DNA from: Mesostigma viride
Taxonomy: Eukaryota > Streptophyta > Mesostigmatophyceae > Mesostigmatales > Mesostigmataceae
Length of the DNA: 64,000 bases
Assembly (NCBI GenBank): GCA_009746045.1
Contig: RPFO01000050.1
Location: 4,325,039-4,389,038 of the forward strand
Reading direction: 5' to 3'
The notes beneath the pieces were generated by a model, which was not told where the DNA came from, did not search any database, and was given only the letters and a program-made list of their open reading frames with translations. Positions within the stretch are counted from its first letter, which is position 1. Every line of letters starts with the position of its first letter. This document shows, piece after piece, positions 41,201-52,249 of this stretch. Both the position numbers and the translations under genes were made by a program.

Positions 41201-41488
41201 CACGTGTGTGTAGTACTCCTACACACACAGATCTCGAATGATTTATCTAGTGCAAAATCCGAATGGCTTGCATCACTCCCCGGAAAGGAGAACTTTTGCG
41301 GTTAATCGGACTGTAGGTGTCAGCTGGCGATGCCTTAGGATCCGAGGAGACGTCCGTCCTATAGTCAGCAAAAATTGGTGCGAGAGGTCCCCAGTTCGAT
41401 TCCGGCCTGGATTCATTTGCAGATCGTGTTTTCCGCGGACCGGCACTGAACGCAAATGGTTTTCACCTTTGCGGCGTGCCAAATCAGA
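41201..41488 (+). mobile_element. tRNA-derived SINE, copy 2
   Basis: Copy 2 lies in inverted orientation to 35120-35400. The B box GTTCGATTCC is at 41394-41403 and the A-box-like TATAGTCAGC at 41370. The antisense frame reads NPGRNRTGDLS, a translation often produced by antisense tRNA T-arms. Confidence 0.75.
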
Positions 41489-41913
41489 AAATCAGAATAC
41501 ACCTGCCGGCTCTGGGGGCACAAAGGGCACCTGCACCACTATGCAGGATATATAATTGAGGCTTCCACCCCATGCCAGGCCTTGGAGCTCTGCAATACAT
41601 CACGGTGGTGCAGGTGCACTTTGTGCACCCAGAGCTTGTGTAGTTTACACCCTACCCTTGCAGGAAGTAGCCCAGAATGTATTAAAAGCCATATGCCCCT
41701 TCTCAGCGATTAAATTATAACATGCCTCCGTGGGGAGATCGTGTAGCACATATTTCTTGATGGGGGGGTGGAGGTGGAGGAAGCCGCGTAATCGAACTAA
41801 CCTAACTCTAAGCTATCAGTAGTCTATAAAATCCTAACTACACTACTCAGCAAAACGCCCCTTCCTCTTGGGGGGGGGTGGCTTGCCCACAGGGGCTGGC
41901 GTGTGAGCCAAGT
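41489..41913 (-). mobile_element. LINE 3' end, very short 5'-truncated copy, and flanking palindromic repeats
   Basis: 41800-41913 matches the 3' coding end and UTR of the 52250 family, with a hairpin at 41720-41744. The GGTGCAGGTGCACTTTGTGC-type sequence at 41500-41650 recurs near 39538 and 53045. Confidence 0.68.
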
Positions 41914-41925
41914 AGGTACTGAGCC

Positions 41926-42703
41926 AAGAGGTACCTTGAAATTAAATAAGAGGCGTGCCTCTATGAAGATATATTTTTGGAGGCGAGTTTCTATTGGCGT
42001 TAACTCGTAGTATTGGACGACAACATGTCAGGTGACGGAAGAAGTACTGAAGTCGCGGTAGTGTCGCGGAGACATTTCTAGATGGCGAAATTAAATAAGA
42101 GGTTTACCGTCGGTCGTTCCGTCGGATCCGGAAGTACCAAGTTCAAACCCGTGCAGGGGCTAGCTAGAGATCCTAAGTTTTCTGCATGTTCACATCAGCC
42201 GCTATCTACAGTGCTGTAAGCGGAACCGCAGCCAATAAGAGGTTTACCTCCAGCGATATCGGTGATTTGAATCGTAGTGCATTGGTGGTACTGCACGGTG
42301 GTATTGGACGGAGTTCCCGGTCTGGCAAGCGGATTTTGCATCTCACGTTCAGAAAAGGGCTCGGGTACACGACGTGGCGCGACGTTGTAAAATGGCTCGC
42401 AGATAAGGAATTACCTAGGCGACTATTTGGCGCCGTGTCGGTCGTGACGTTGTTTACTCCGTTGGATCTGCATCTACCGCGTTCGTGGGTTGTTTCGAAA
42501 CCTGGTCGATGAGATTTTACGGATAAGTCGGGTATATAATTGATCCTTTTTTGACAAATCCGTGAAAATGTAAAAGTCGAACTGAATTAAACGGCTTGAC
42601 ATGTTGTCGTCTGCAATACTACGAGTTAACGCCAATCCAAACTCGCCTCCAAAAATATATCTTGATAGAGGCATGCCTCTTATTTAATTTCAAGGTACCT
42701 CTT
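41926..42703. mobile_element. AT-rich element with about 104-bp terminal inverted repeats
   Basis: The left arm (41926-42029) and right arm (42598-42703) are inverted copies with few mismatches, starting AAGAGGTACCTTGAAATTAA. Inside is one 108-codon frame (42186-42512) with no recognised domain and three copies of AATAAGAGGTTTACC-like sequence. No clear target duplication is visible; a TTAA at the right end is CCAA at the left. It could be a MULE-like or foldback-type non-autonomous transposon. Confidence 0.8.
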
Positions 42704-43168
42704 AATTAATCTCGGGCCCCGACCTCTGAATTGAAATCGAAGTTTCGAAGTTTCGAAGTTGGGCTCGAGACAATCAGTACAAAAGTAAACAGGAAAAAAT
42801 GTACGTGAAGTCGGCACGATCTTTCATGTTGATCCTTTTGGATAGAAGGGGTGGGCATGCAGTCATGAAAACTGACAAGCTGCTTTATCGTGTCGGCTAG
42901 GATATTCATCATGTCGACACGTACTGGCCTGCTAAGAACTAACAAGATTGAGCAGCTATATAATAACATAATTGCACATGACTGCGTCACATGAGCACGG
43001 GTACCCGATTGCAGCACGGGCACGGCACAATGATCAATTCCAGCATGTAGTCCTGCCCCCAGATAACAGGTTCGTAAAAAACAATGCACTTCATCCTCGC
43101 GGACCCATGTCCCCGTGAAGCACATCTTTAAACATCCAAGCAGACAAAACCCTAACAACTCTATGATA
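42704..43168 (-). other. Unassigned region with a 150-codon open frame
   Basis: A minus frame at 43158-42706 is AT-rich and Cys-containing but matches nothing I recognise. I do not call it a gene. Confidence 0.3.
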
Positions 43169-43335
43169 GTAAGTAAGTAAGTAAGTACTTGCGTGTCATG
43201 CGCAAAGGCATGCCACGGAGTACTATGCTAATCTCATTAGAAAAATAATTACACATAAGTTTAAACAAATATCGTCTGCATCATCCCCCAACCGTTAAGC
43301 ACTAGATGGGGATGAAATCCTCATCCTATGATAGT
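43169..43335 (-). mobile_element. Short element with (TTAC)n tail and long hairpin, copy 2
   Basis: This is homologous to 35794-35965: GTAA tail, the same hairpin arms with loop GCAAAG instead of GCATGG, and the shared CTAATCTCATTAGAAAA. Confidence 0.65.
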
Positions 43336-43770
43336 GACTGACAGCCTGCCACGTATGTTACCATAGCGGTAACACATGCCCTTGGTTCACGCTCACACAC
43401 TCCTACTGGATACCCAATAACGCCCACTTTGCAGCTGGCATGGGCCCATGTTCACAAGCTTGGCGCCTCAGCACATCCCGCAATGGAGGCACACCCATGC
43501 CCACACCAATGCCGTCCCAAGAGCACACTAATTTCTGCATTAGCAGTACAGCATACACAGACAGCGGCAAAGCGCCATAAATAACCAGTAGCAGCGCTTA
43601 AAAAAGACATTAGGACATGCTTTGGTGGCTGATACACCAGACAAGTTTCTCCTGTGCACGCAACAACCGGTTGCATACCCGACCCAGCAGGATCGAATGC
43701 TCAGGCCCCAATCACCCAAGGAACCGCCCGTGCACCCTGGCCAGATGCCCTGCCACATGACCCCGCCGGC
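43336..43770. other. 3' flank of GT29 copy A
   Basis: No supported gene or repeat. The poly(A) signal was not identified. Confidence 0.4.
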
Positions 43771-46700
43771 TTACATCCCGTTCCCTGGCCCTCCGCCAAC
43801 ACACTTGGTGTTGACCTTCACGTTTGGCAGCATCGAGGGCAGCTCGCTGGTGCACCTCCCTTCGTCGTCAATACAGTGATTCGTCCAAGCGTTGCGGCAG
43901 CCAGACACAACATCCTCGGGGCCTGCCGAGACCATGCGGCCAGCCTGGGACCCAGGCGGCAGTGGGTACAAGGGGCAGGTGGCAGCATGCACGCAGAATC
44001 AGCAAAAGCAACAGGTTAGGACGAAATGTTGGCGGGTTGCCATGCATCGCACATCACTAGGAGTGCATCACATGAGACCAACTCGGTCCACGACAACAGC
44101 CATGATGCCAGCATGAGTGGTTTCTAGTTTCTACGAACATCTAACATTATGGCCCCTGGCTGGTTGTTATCGACGCAATATCTCAATGCGAGAAACATCT
44201 AGAGCAACATGTTCGTGACACAAATGGCTGTGCCCTCCAACCGTGACACAAAAAATGGCCGTGCCTCCCAAGCGCGCACCTTACGGTTGTCAGGCGACTT
44301 TCGGAACGCCAGCAGCGTGGTGTTGCGGTTTGCCAGCTCGGTGAACTTCTTGCGCACGTGCGTGCGGTCGCCCATGAGCCACCACTTGCGCAGGTCGTGC
44401 CACCCCTTCCACATGTTCGGCTTGCCCAGCTGCTTCCACACGTAGCGAGCGTAGCGCTTGCCGTCAAACCACTTCTGGTAGTAGTGGCCGAACCCGTTGG
44501 TGGGGCCCACGTCGGTCTTGTTGTCCTTCCCTGTCTCGTTGCCCACCGCGGTGAACCCGTATAGCGTGACGGATGAGCAGATGTGGAGCGCCGCGTGGAT
44601 CGTCTTCCAACCGTACGAGCTGGGGGGGGGGGATGTGTGTAGCCAGGTGTTGCGATGGGCGGCGGCAGGTGGCAGTTGTACCGGTCAGGCGATGATGTGT
44701 GTGAGGTATCAGCTGGTCGTGGGTGGCAGGTGTCAAGATAGGGAGTGACGTGTGAGGTATCAGCTGGTCGTGGGTGGCAGGTGTCAAGATAGGGAGTGAC
44801 GTGTGTGAGGTATCAGCTGGTCATGGGTGGCAGGTGTCAAGATAGGGAGTGACGTGTGTGAGGTATCAGCTGGTCGTGGGTGGCAGGTGTCAACATAGGG
44901 AGTGACGTGTGTGAGGTATCAGCTGGTCATGGGTGGCATGTGTCAAGATAGGGAGTGACGTGTGTGAGGTATCAGCTGGTCATGGGTGGCATGTGTCAAG
45001 ATAGGGAGTGACGTGTGTGAGGTATCAGCTGGTCATGGGTGGCAGGTGTCAAAATAGGGAGTGGCGTGTGTGAGGTATCAGCTCATGCAAGGTAAACAGG
45101 GCATACGCTTTTGCTGAACGCAACCAAAACCTCGTGGCTGCGGCTGGCCAATTGCTGCCCTCGCTCACTCCTGACCTACCAAATGACTCGCCAAGCAATG
45201 ATAAGATCATAATGCCCAGCCAACAGCTTGCTGGTCATAAGGTAGCAATCTAACTAAGCAGCAGGGTAGCTACTAACTATCAGGGACCCAATCCGTCAAG
45301 GCCGAGAGAATCATCAAGATGGATCAGGTATGAAGTCTACGGCGAGGACACGACCAAAAACAGACTATACACATCACAGGTAGTTACTATCCTAGCACAG
45401 GTAAAGGCATAGGTATAGCTATAGGTATAGGCATAGGTACAGGTACAGGTACAGGAGTAGGTATAGGTATAGGCATAGGTGATAGTTAATTAATAGGTAT
45501 AGGTATGGGCATAGGTATAGGTATAGGTATAGGTATAGGTATGGGTATGGGTATAGGTATAGGTATAGGTATAGGTATAGGTATAGGTATAGGTATAGGT
45601 ATAGGTATAGGTATAGGTATAGGTATAGGTATAGGTATAGGAACAGGTATAGGTATAGGTATAGGTATAGGTATAGGTAGAGGTATAGGTATAGGTATAG
45701 GTATAGGTATAGGTATAGGTATAGGTATAGGTATAGGTATAGGTATAGGTATAGGTATAGGTATAGGTATAGGAACAGGTATAGGTATAGGTATAGGTAT
45801 AGGTATAGGTATAGGTATAGGTATAGGTATAGGTATAGGTATAGGTATAGGTATAGGTATAGGTATAGGTATAGGTATAGGTATAGGTATAGGTATAGGT
45901 ATAGGTATAGGTATAGGTATAGGTATAGGTATAGGTATAGGTATAGGAATAGGTATAGGTTAAGGTATAGGTATACGTATAGGTATATGTATAGGTTTAG
46001 GTGATAATTAATTAATTAATAGGTATAGGTATAAGTACAGGTACAGGTACAGGTATAGGCGTAGGTATAGGTATAGGTATAGGTATAGTATAGGTATAGG
46101 AATAGGTATAGGTATAGGTATAGTATAGGAATAGGTACAGGTATAGGTATAAGCCCAAGGCGAGGGCGAGGGCGAGGGCGAGGGCGAGGGCGAGGGCGAG
46201 GGCGAGGGCGAGGGCGAGGGCGAGGGCGAGGGCGAGGGCGAGGGCGAGGGCGAGGGCGAGGGCGAGGGCGAGGGCGAGGGCGAGGGCGAGGGCGAGGGCG
46301 AGGGCGAGGGCGAGGGCGAGGGCGAGGGCGAGGGCGAGGGCGAGGGCGAGGGCGAGGGCGAGGGCGAGGGGCTAGGACAATAGGTGACCTACAGCTGCAG
46401 ATGGGTGGGGCCTGGGTGATCCGTGTAGTACCCGTGGTGCCCGCCGATCTCTGGGTAGGTGAGCAGGTTGCGCCCCCCCCCCACGAATAGGTATGCGTAC
46501 GACAGATTTATGGTCCACTCGTCCCCCTCGCGGAAGGTCATGCGCGCGGCGCCCTGGAAGCGCAGCGTGGTGCGCGACCCCACGTCACGCTCGTGGCCCA
46601 CCGTGGGCGCGTCGTTGAGCCGGATGACCACATCGTGGCCGTCGATCTCGCTCCCCGCGCTGCAGCCCAGCATGTGGTCAGAGCTGCCCACCACCGCACA

Positions 46701-47243
46701 GGTGGCGCCCAGGAGGGACATGATCGGGTCGACGGGCGGCAGCATCAACTGCTCACGCATGAGTTTGACTAGGTCTTGCTTGCAGTCGTCCACGTCGTAC
46801 GTGGTGTGCTTCCCGTTGACCAAGTCGGTCCACTCGCCGTCGTCGCAGATCTGGTCCTTGTAGCGCTCCACATCCTCTTCCAGCGTCGCGTTGTTAAACA
46901 CCCAGCCGGTGAAGGGAACCGTCTCCTGCGCGCACGGGAGCCGCCGGGCCGTCTCGCAGGCATCGCCCGACCACACGACGGCACACACGCACTTGCCGTC
47001 CACGCAGCGGCCTCGCTGGTTGCAGCGATCAGGGCACCCCTTGCCCATGGAGGCCGGGTAGTTGTTATGGGGCTTCTCGTTGGTGACGTTGCCAGCTTGA
47101 TGCGCCGCCTCCCGCTCTTGTTTCCCCAGGTGCCCCAGGCGCACGGCCGCCGCGGCCACGGCCGGGACCTGGTTCCCAAAATAGAACAGCCATGACGCAT
47201 CGAGGACGAGAAGGAGGAGCACGAAACTCCGGCAGGTCACCAT
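43771..47243 (-). CDS. GT29 sialyltransferase-like protein with EGF-like module (copy A)
   Basis: The three exons are 47243-46393, 44619-44280 and 43944-43771. The N-terminus [20 protein letters not shown] is a signal-anchor, consistent with a type II Golgi enzyme. An EGF-like Cys-rich segment follows ([16 protein letters not shown]). Sialylmotif L is clear: [13 protein letters not shown], then [18 protein letters not shown], then [10 protein letters not shown]. Exon 2 carries motif S ([16 protein letters not shown]) and motif III (GHYYQKW). The HxxxxE of motif VS is not found at the usual spacing; NHCIDDE in exon 3 is a candidate. The short C-terminus is Cys-rich and ends GGGPGNG-x. Intron 1 (about 1.8 kb) holds three tandem arrays. 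The donor substrate is unknown; many algal and plant GT29 proteins have no proven sialic acid substrate. The start was chosen for the membrane anchor; the frame is open a further 128 codons upstream. Confidence 0.82.
44690..45090 (-). repeat. 51-53-bp minisatellite in GT29 copy A intron 1
   Basis: About seven units contain GTGAGGTATCAGCTGGTC plus GTGGGTGGCAGGTGTCAA. One unit of the same sequence (CAGCTGATAGCTCACACACA) is present singly in the copy B intron. Confidence 0.93.
45400..46150 (+). repeat. (ATAGGT)n hexanucleotide array, about 750 bp
   Basis: Mostly pure GGTATA units, with ACAGGT and ATGGGT variants at the edges, in GT29 copy A intron 1. The Gly-Ile frame across it is an artefact. 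Confidence 0.96.
46157..46372 (+). repeat. (GGGCGA)n array, about 36 units
   Basis: A perfect hexanucleotide run ending 20 bp before the exon 1 donor of GT29 copy A. The G-rich strand is the template. Confidence 0.97.
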
Positions 47244-48593
47244 GGCCGGGCCGTATCGGCTGTGTACGTCTTCTTGGGAACGGGGCAACGGCTCCGCCCG
47301 GCTGTTTAGTAGCAATGTCCAGCCTTGACGGTCGAGGAAATGCTTAAAACGTACACATTCATATAGCATCAAACAGCAAGCAATAGCATAGCGTTTGCAG
47401 GAATGTGCACCCAAGCTATATGCCGCAGCGCGGCTACATATGCGGGCATAATAAGGGCTTCGCAATTCGCATAGCTGCCTATGAGCGCCGTCTGGCTGCC
47501 ATTGGCCGGGCGCTCCGCCAAGAATCCAGGTACTCTCGGATACTCGCCAGCGTCCTGGCACTAGCCGCGGGTTCTCCCGGCATTCCTGCCTGATATATCG
47601 TGCGATGTGGAAACTTCGCGGGTTCAATACTTCGCAAGTGAAGGCGCTAACAGCTCATGCTTTAAGTTGCTGGCCTGCAGAGCTAATTTCTGTGGGAATG
47701 CCCAGGCCAAGTGGAGCAGCAAGCCGGGGTAATGCCTTCGGCACGTCAGAACTTGACTTTCACCACAGCAGCTTCGTGCAGCTCAGGTGAATGAAAGAGG
47801 CCCGGTGTTATTGTAGCATTGTAGTTTCCTGGATATGTTGGCATTATTATTGACGCTACTATCCAGACAGGACTATCAACGTCAGAAGGCTATCAACGTT
47901 GTAGGCGATTATTGGATGGCTACTTGAGTTGAGAAGCACGAAGCCAGTGCCAATGATGCCAGCACATCACCGTCATCAGGGCGTGCGGCAGTGTTGGGTT
48001 AGTTTATTCCCGCGCTGGTCGTCCGACAGGGTCTGGATGTTATAACAAGCCCTGGTTTGGTGGTCAGGCACGCATGGGCCTTGGGCAGGCGCACCAATAA
48101 TCGGCAATCAGTATCGCAGACCTGTATGTAATCATCGTCATGCTGGAACCGAAATCGTGAAATATGAACCGACCGGATACTTCTCTCTGTCCACTAATGA
48201 GGTCATACATCGCCATCAACAGGCACAGCGGGCAGCGATGGCCACGTCTTAATTCAGTGAACTCTGCATTCAAGCTCAGAACTTGAAACTGCGCGGCTTA
48301 CGCAAGAGGAATGCTGAATATTTGCAGAAGCGCGTATTGCAATGGCACATACCCGCTCTTCCGAGGTGGATGAAAGGCCGAATCCGAAGGCACAGGCGTA
48401 GAGTTGCTTCCTACGCGCACTTGCCTCCATCTCCGGCGCTGCCAGTCAATGCATAGTGGCCGTTACCCGGTGGATAAAGAGTGGATTCCGCACTAGTTTG
48501 TGGTCAATTACTTGGCGATGAGTATCGATGGATTGTTAAGAACAAACTGGTTTTGTACATATTTAGTGTAAAATACTGAATAGTTAGGTCAAC
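47244..48593. promoter_or_regulatory. Shared intergenic region of the divergent GT29 pair
   Basis: The 1.35 kb between the two start codons has no supported exon. It is the inferred bidirectional promoter. AT-rich patches lie near 48540-48590 (TATTTAG at about 48559) and 47340-47400. Confidence 0.4.
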
Positions 48594-51551
48594 ATGGCTC
48601 GGCAGCACATCATGCTGGCCCTCCTCATCTTCCACGTGTCATGGCAAGGATATACCGGCCGTGGTGGCGTAGGGATTGGGTCAGCGCTTGGCTCCGACGA
48701 AGGCGACAATATGTTGGTTTTCTCCGCGAGGCCTCATCAGAACTTTCCCGCAGTCCTGGGTGAAGGCTGCCCCCAAGGCTGCAACGGGCGGGGACGATGC
48801 GTGGATGGCAAATGCCGGTGCGCGGTCGTGTGGGCTGGCGAGGCCTGTGAGACGGCCCGGCGCCTCCCCTGTGATCAGGAGACCGTACCCTTCACCGGCT
48901 GGGTATTCAACGCCGCGACGCTGCCGTACGACATCCACCGCTACAAGGACCAGCTCTGCAACGCCTCGCAGTGGACCACAAAACCCGGCCAGTCGTTGGC
49001 CTCGTACTCCGCCGAGGACTGCAAGGCCGACCTGAAACGCCTCATGCATGAGCAGTTGATGCTGCCGCCCGTCGACCCGATCATGTCCCTCCTGGGCGCC
49101 ACCTGCGCAGTGGTGGGCAGCTCCGACCACATGCTGGGCTGCGGCGCGGGGAGCGAGATCGACGGCCACGATGTAGTCATCCGGCTCAACGACGCGCCCA
49201 CGGTGGGCCACGAGCGCGACGTGGGGTCGCGCACCACGCTGCGCTTCCAGGGCGCCGCGCGCATGACCTTCCGCGAGGGGGACGAGTGGACCATAAATCT
49301 GTCGTACGCATACCTATTCGTGGGGGGGGGGCGCAACCTGCTCACCTACCCAGAGATCGCGGGCCACCACGGCTACTACACGGATCACCCAAGACCCAAC
49401 GGATTGCAGCTGTAAGTGGACCCCGTGCCCTTTGTGCGTCCCCCAACAACCCTCTGCCTCGACGCCTGCTGCGCACTGCGTGTTGATAGCCCAAATCTCT
49501 CACCCCCTGCCTCAATCCCCCCCCATCCCCATCCCCTTGTCACGGGCCCCTCTACCAGCTGATAGCTCACACACATCATCGCCTGACCGGTACGTCTGCC
49601 ACCTGCCGCCGCCCATCGCAACACCTGGCTACACGCATCCCCCCCCCCCAGCTCGTACGGTTGGAAGACGATCCACGCGGCGCTCCACATCTGCTCATCC
49701 GTCACGCTATACGGGTTCACCACGGCTGCGGACGGTGACAGCAACCAGCGCGGCGACCTGGGCCCCACCAACGGGTTCGGCCACTACTACCAGAAGTGGT
49801 TTGACGGCAAGAGCTACGCGCGCTTCCTGTGGAAGCGGCTGGGCGTGCCCAACATGTGGAAGCAGTGGCACGATCTGCGCAAGTGGTGGCGCATGGGGCA
49901 GGGTGACGACCGGCAGGAGTTCACACGGGTCATGAACAGCCCAGGCAACATCCAGGTGTTCGAGGCGTCGAGCGAGAACCCTCATGTGCGTAGCCACAGG
50001 ATGTGCCAACACTCTCGTGAGCCAACATGACTCGATGGGTAGACCCCCGTGTGCGTAGCCACAGGATGTGCCAACACTCTCGTCAGCCAACATGACTCGA
50101 TGGGTAGACCCTCGTGTGCGTAGCCACAGGATGTGCCAACACTCTCGTGAGCCAACATGGCTCGATGGGTAGACCCTCGTGTGCGTAGCCACAGGATGTG
50201 CCAACACTCTCGTGAGCCAACATGGCTCGATGGGTAGACCCTCATGTGCGTAGCCACAGGATGTGCCAACACTCTCGTCAGCCAACATGACTCGATGGGT
50301 AGACCCTCATGTGCGTAGCCACAGGATGTGCCAACACTCTCGTGAGCCAACATGACTCCATGGGTAGACCCTCGTGTTAGTAAGCACATGGCGCAATAAC
50401 CTCATGTGAGTACACACACGATGTGGGAAGCACCCTGTGAGTCAACACATGATGTCTAAACCCATGCACGAGCTAATGCAGTATATCTAACCCCTAGTGC
50501 GAGGAAACGCATTATGCATGAGCCCTCGTGCGAAGAAACGCAGGATTTCCAAACCCTCGCGTGAGTAAACACGGGATGCCTAAAACTTTTTTGCACGCAG
50601 ACATTGGATGTCTATGGAGGCCCGGTTGAACTTGGGGGATAGGGCCTAGCCTGAACCCGCTTTGCGCGTGCGAAAATTGCCTAAGCTTGCCGTTGCTGGC
50701 CAAATGATGGGCCCATGCTGGCGCTCACAGCGTGATGGGTTTCAGAGGGCTTGCACATGGCCTGTGGCTGTTATAGAGTTGGCTGGGTCCACGCTGGGGT
50801 TGACTGCATGGGTGAGCCAGGATTCGGGTCCAGAATGGGAGGCTGGTAGCTACAGGCCATTGAGACCCGTATAATGACACCAGTATAGAACTACTTGTGT
50901 GGCAATGTATGTATGAAAAGATCAGTAGAGGGATCCCACCTATATGTATATATTATATATGTTATTTATTACATATATTAAGTTTCGTGTCAGCACGGCA
51001 AGACCTAAATAGGTAGGACCCCACAGGATGGCTCGAAGAGGAGGGGTTGTTGTACAGAGTGATGACTAGTACGCCTATTTCATTGCTCATAGCCATAAAT
51101 AAGCAACGCCCAGCATTTCCTCCTTACTCCCTTTCCTGCATTTCTCCGCTTTCTCCCTTTTGTTCGACAGTTTCCATGCATTGTCTGCAGGTTTGTTGCC
51201 CGTCCGCCTGAGCAGATGTGCTTTCCTCCCCATCATAATGATGCTGCCAACCATTGAGACTCTTCTGTCGAGGTTATTCCTCTTGAAAACATACTGACCG
51301 GCCTGTAGGATCTCTGTGGGATTGTGTCTTCTGCGGTCTTGTTGGCTACTTTACTACCACCTGGGCGGTCCCAGGCTGGGCGCATGGAGTCTGCGCCCGA
51401 TGAGTATAGCCAGCAGGCTGGGTGCCGTAACCCGTGGACAAATCACTGCATCGATGACGAAGCCAGGTGCACCAGCCAGCTGCCTTCGATGCTGCCAAAC
51501 GTGAGGCTTAGTGCCCAATGTTCTGGTGGCGGGCCGGGCAATGGGATTTAG
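48594..51551 (+). CDS. GT29 sialyltransferase-like protein with EGF-like module (copy B)
   Basis: The exons are 48594-49411, 49652-49985 and 51375-51551, with the same intron positions and phases as copy A (CT/GTAAGT to CTCGTACGG; CAT/GTGCGT to CAG/GCTGG). The protein has a hydrophobic N-terminus (HIMLALLIFHVSW), an EGF-like Cys cluster ([18 protein letters not shown]), sialylmotif L ([30 protein letters not shown]), motif S ([16 protein letters not shown]), HYY, and a C-terminal NHCIDDE plus Cys-rich tail ending GPGNGI. The start context CAACATGG is good. The gene is divergent from copy A across 1.35 kb. Outside motif L the two proteins differ at roughly a third of positions. Confidence 0.82.
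49986..50385 (+). repeat. 65-bp array phased on the GT29 copy B exon 2 donor
   Basis: GTGCGTAGCC starts at 49986 (the real donor), 50051, 50116, 50181, 50246 and 50311. Each unit repeats the exon-end CCTC(A/G)T plus donor. Degenerate relatives continue to about 50590. Confidence 0.95.
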
Positions 51552-51954
51552 TTTCAGATGCTTGGCAAGTCCAATCCCCTTCCCCCCCACGCCTCCTTGG
51601 CAAGATGCCAAGGGCGGTTGGTTTTCATCCTTTGGTTGGTTTCTGTCCTGGCCAGGCTGCTCTGGGTCGATTGGGTGATTGGTTTGCTTTCTATCGTTGG
51701 CATCACGCGCTCTTACAGGATTCGTTGATTGTGTTCATATATACTACTTGGCTGGCATGCCGGTCATCCGCCACATGGATGCTTGCACTAGAATGAATCA
51801 CATGTGCACAACCTTCTACCATTCTTGATCCTATGTCATGCAAGGGTCTACACACATATTGCACACATATGGTTGTCTCCTTGACATATTGCAAGGCAAC
51901 CACCAGCATGGGAAGCATCATTAATTTTCTAAGAGAGGCTATGGATATTATTCA
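51552..51954. other. 3' flank of GT29 copy B
   Basis: No supported gene; this is probably 3' UTR and spacer. Confidence 0.4.
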
Positions 51955-52000
51955 GTGCTCCGTGGTGCCCCAACGGGGACACGAGACTAATTAATTATTT
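51955..52000 (+). mobile_element. LINE 3' terminus (hairpin plus A/T tail), plus orientation
   Basis: GTGCTCCGTGGTGCCCCAAC plus GGGGACACGAG is followed by CTAATTAATTATTTAATTTT. It is the only hairpin copy on the plus strand. Confidence 0.6.
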
Positions 52001-52249
52001 AATTTTATGGATATTTTGTCATAGCCGACTATAATAACGAACAGGTACGTCCGAGGCCCGCGACCACCCTCGAGAGTCTATCGCGCCCTGTGGCACTGAT
52101 GAGCCCTTCACCACGTACGCTGATGATTGGATCTGAGGGTGGGTAAGCTCAAGAAGCAAGAGGCCTTTGTTTGCTTTTTGTAAAGTTTTATCATGTAAGA
52201 TAGCAACAGCCCTTGACCCTGGCCCAGCTACAACGGCGACGCGAGCTAT

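Noticed and set aside
41344-41410. Functional tRNA gene
   Set aside because: Only the T-arm and A-box-like parts are present. The anticodon arm and acceptor stem cannot be folded, and the sequence is repeated as part of a longer dispersed element.
42706-43158. 150-codon minus-strand frame as a gene
   Set aside because: Low-complexity AT-rich sequence beside transposon ends, with no recognised domain or splice signals.
45400-46150. Interstitial telomere from the (GGTATA)n array
   Set aside because: The unit differs from plant TTTAGGG and Chlamydomonas TTTTAGGG repeats and is flanked by another intron microsatellite.
46394-47627. Extended 412-codon start for GT29 copy A at 47627
   Set aside because: The extra 128 residues lack features and would bury the signal-anchor. 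Copy B starts at the corresponding hydrophobic segment.
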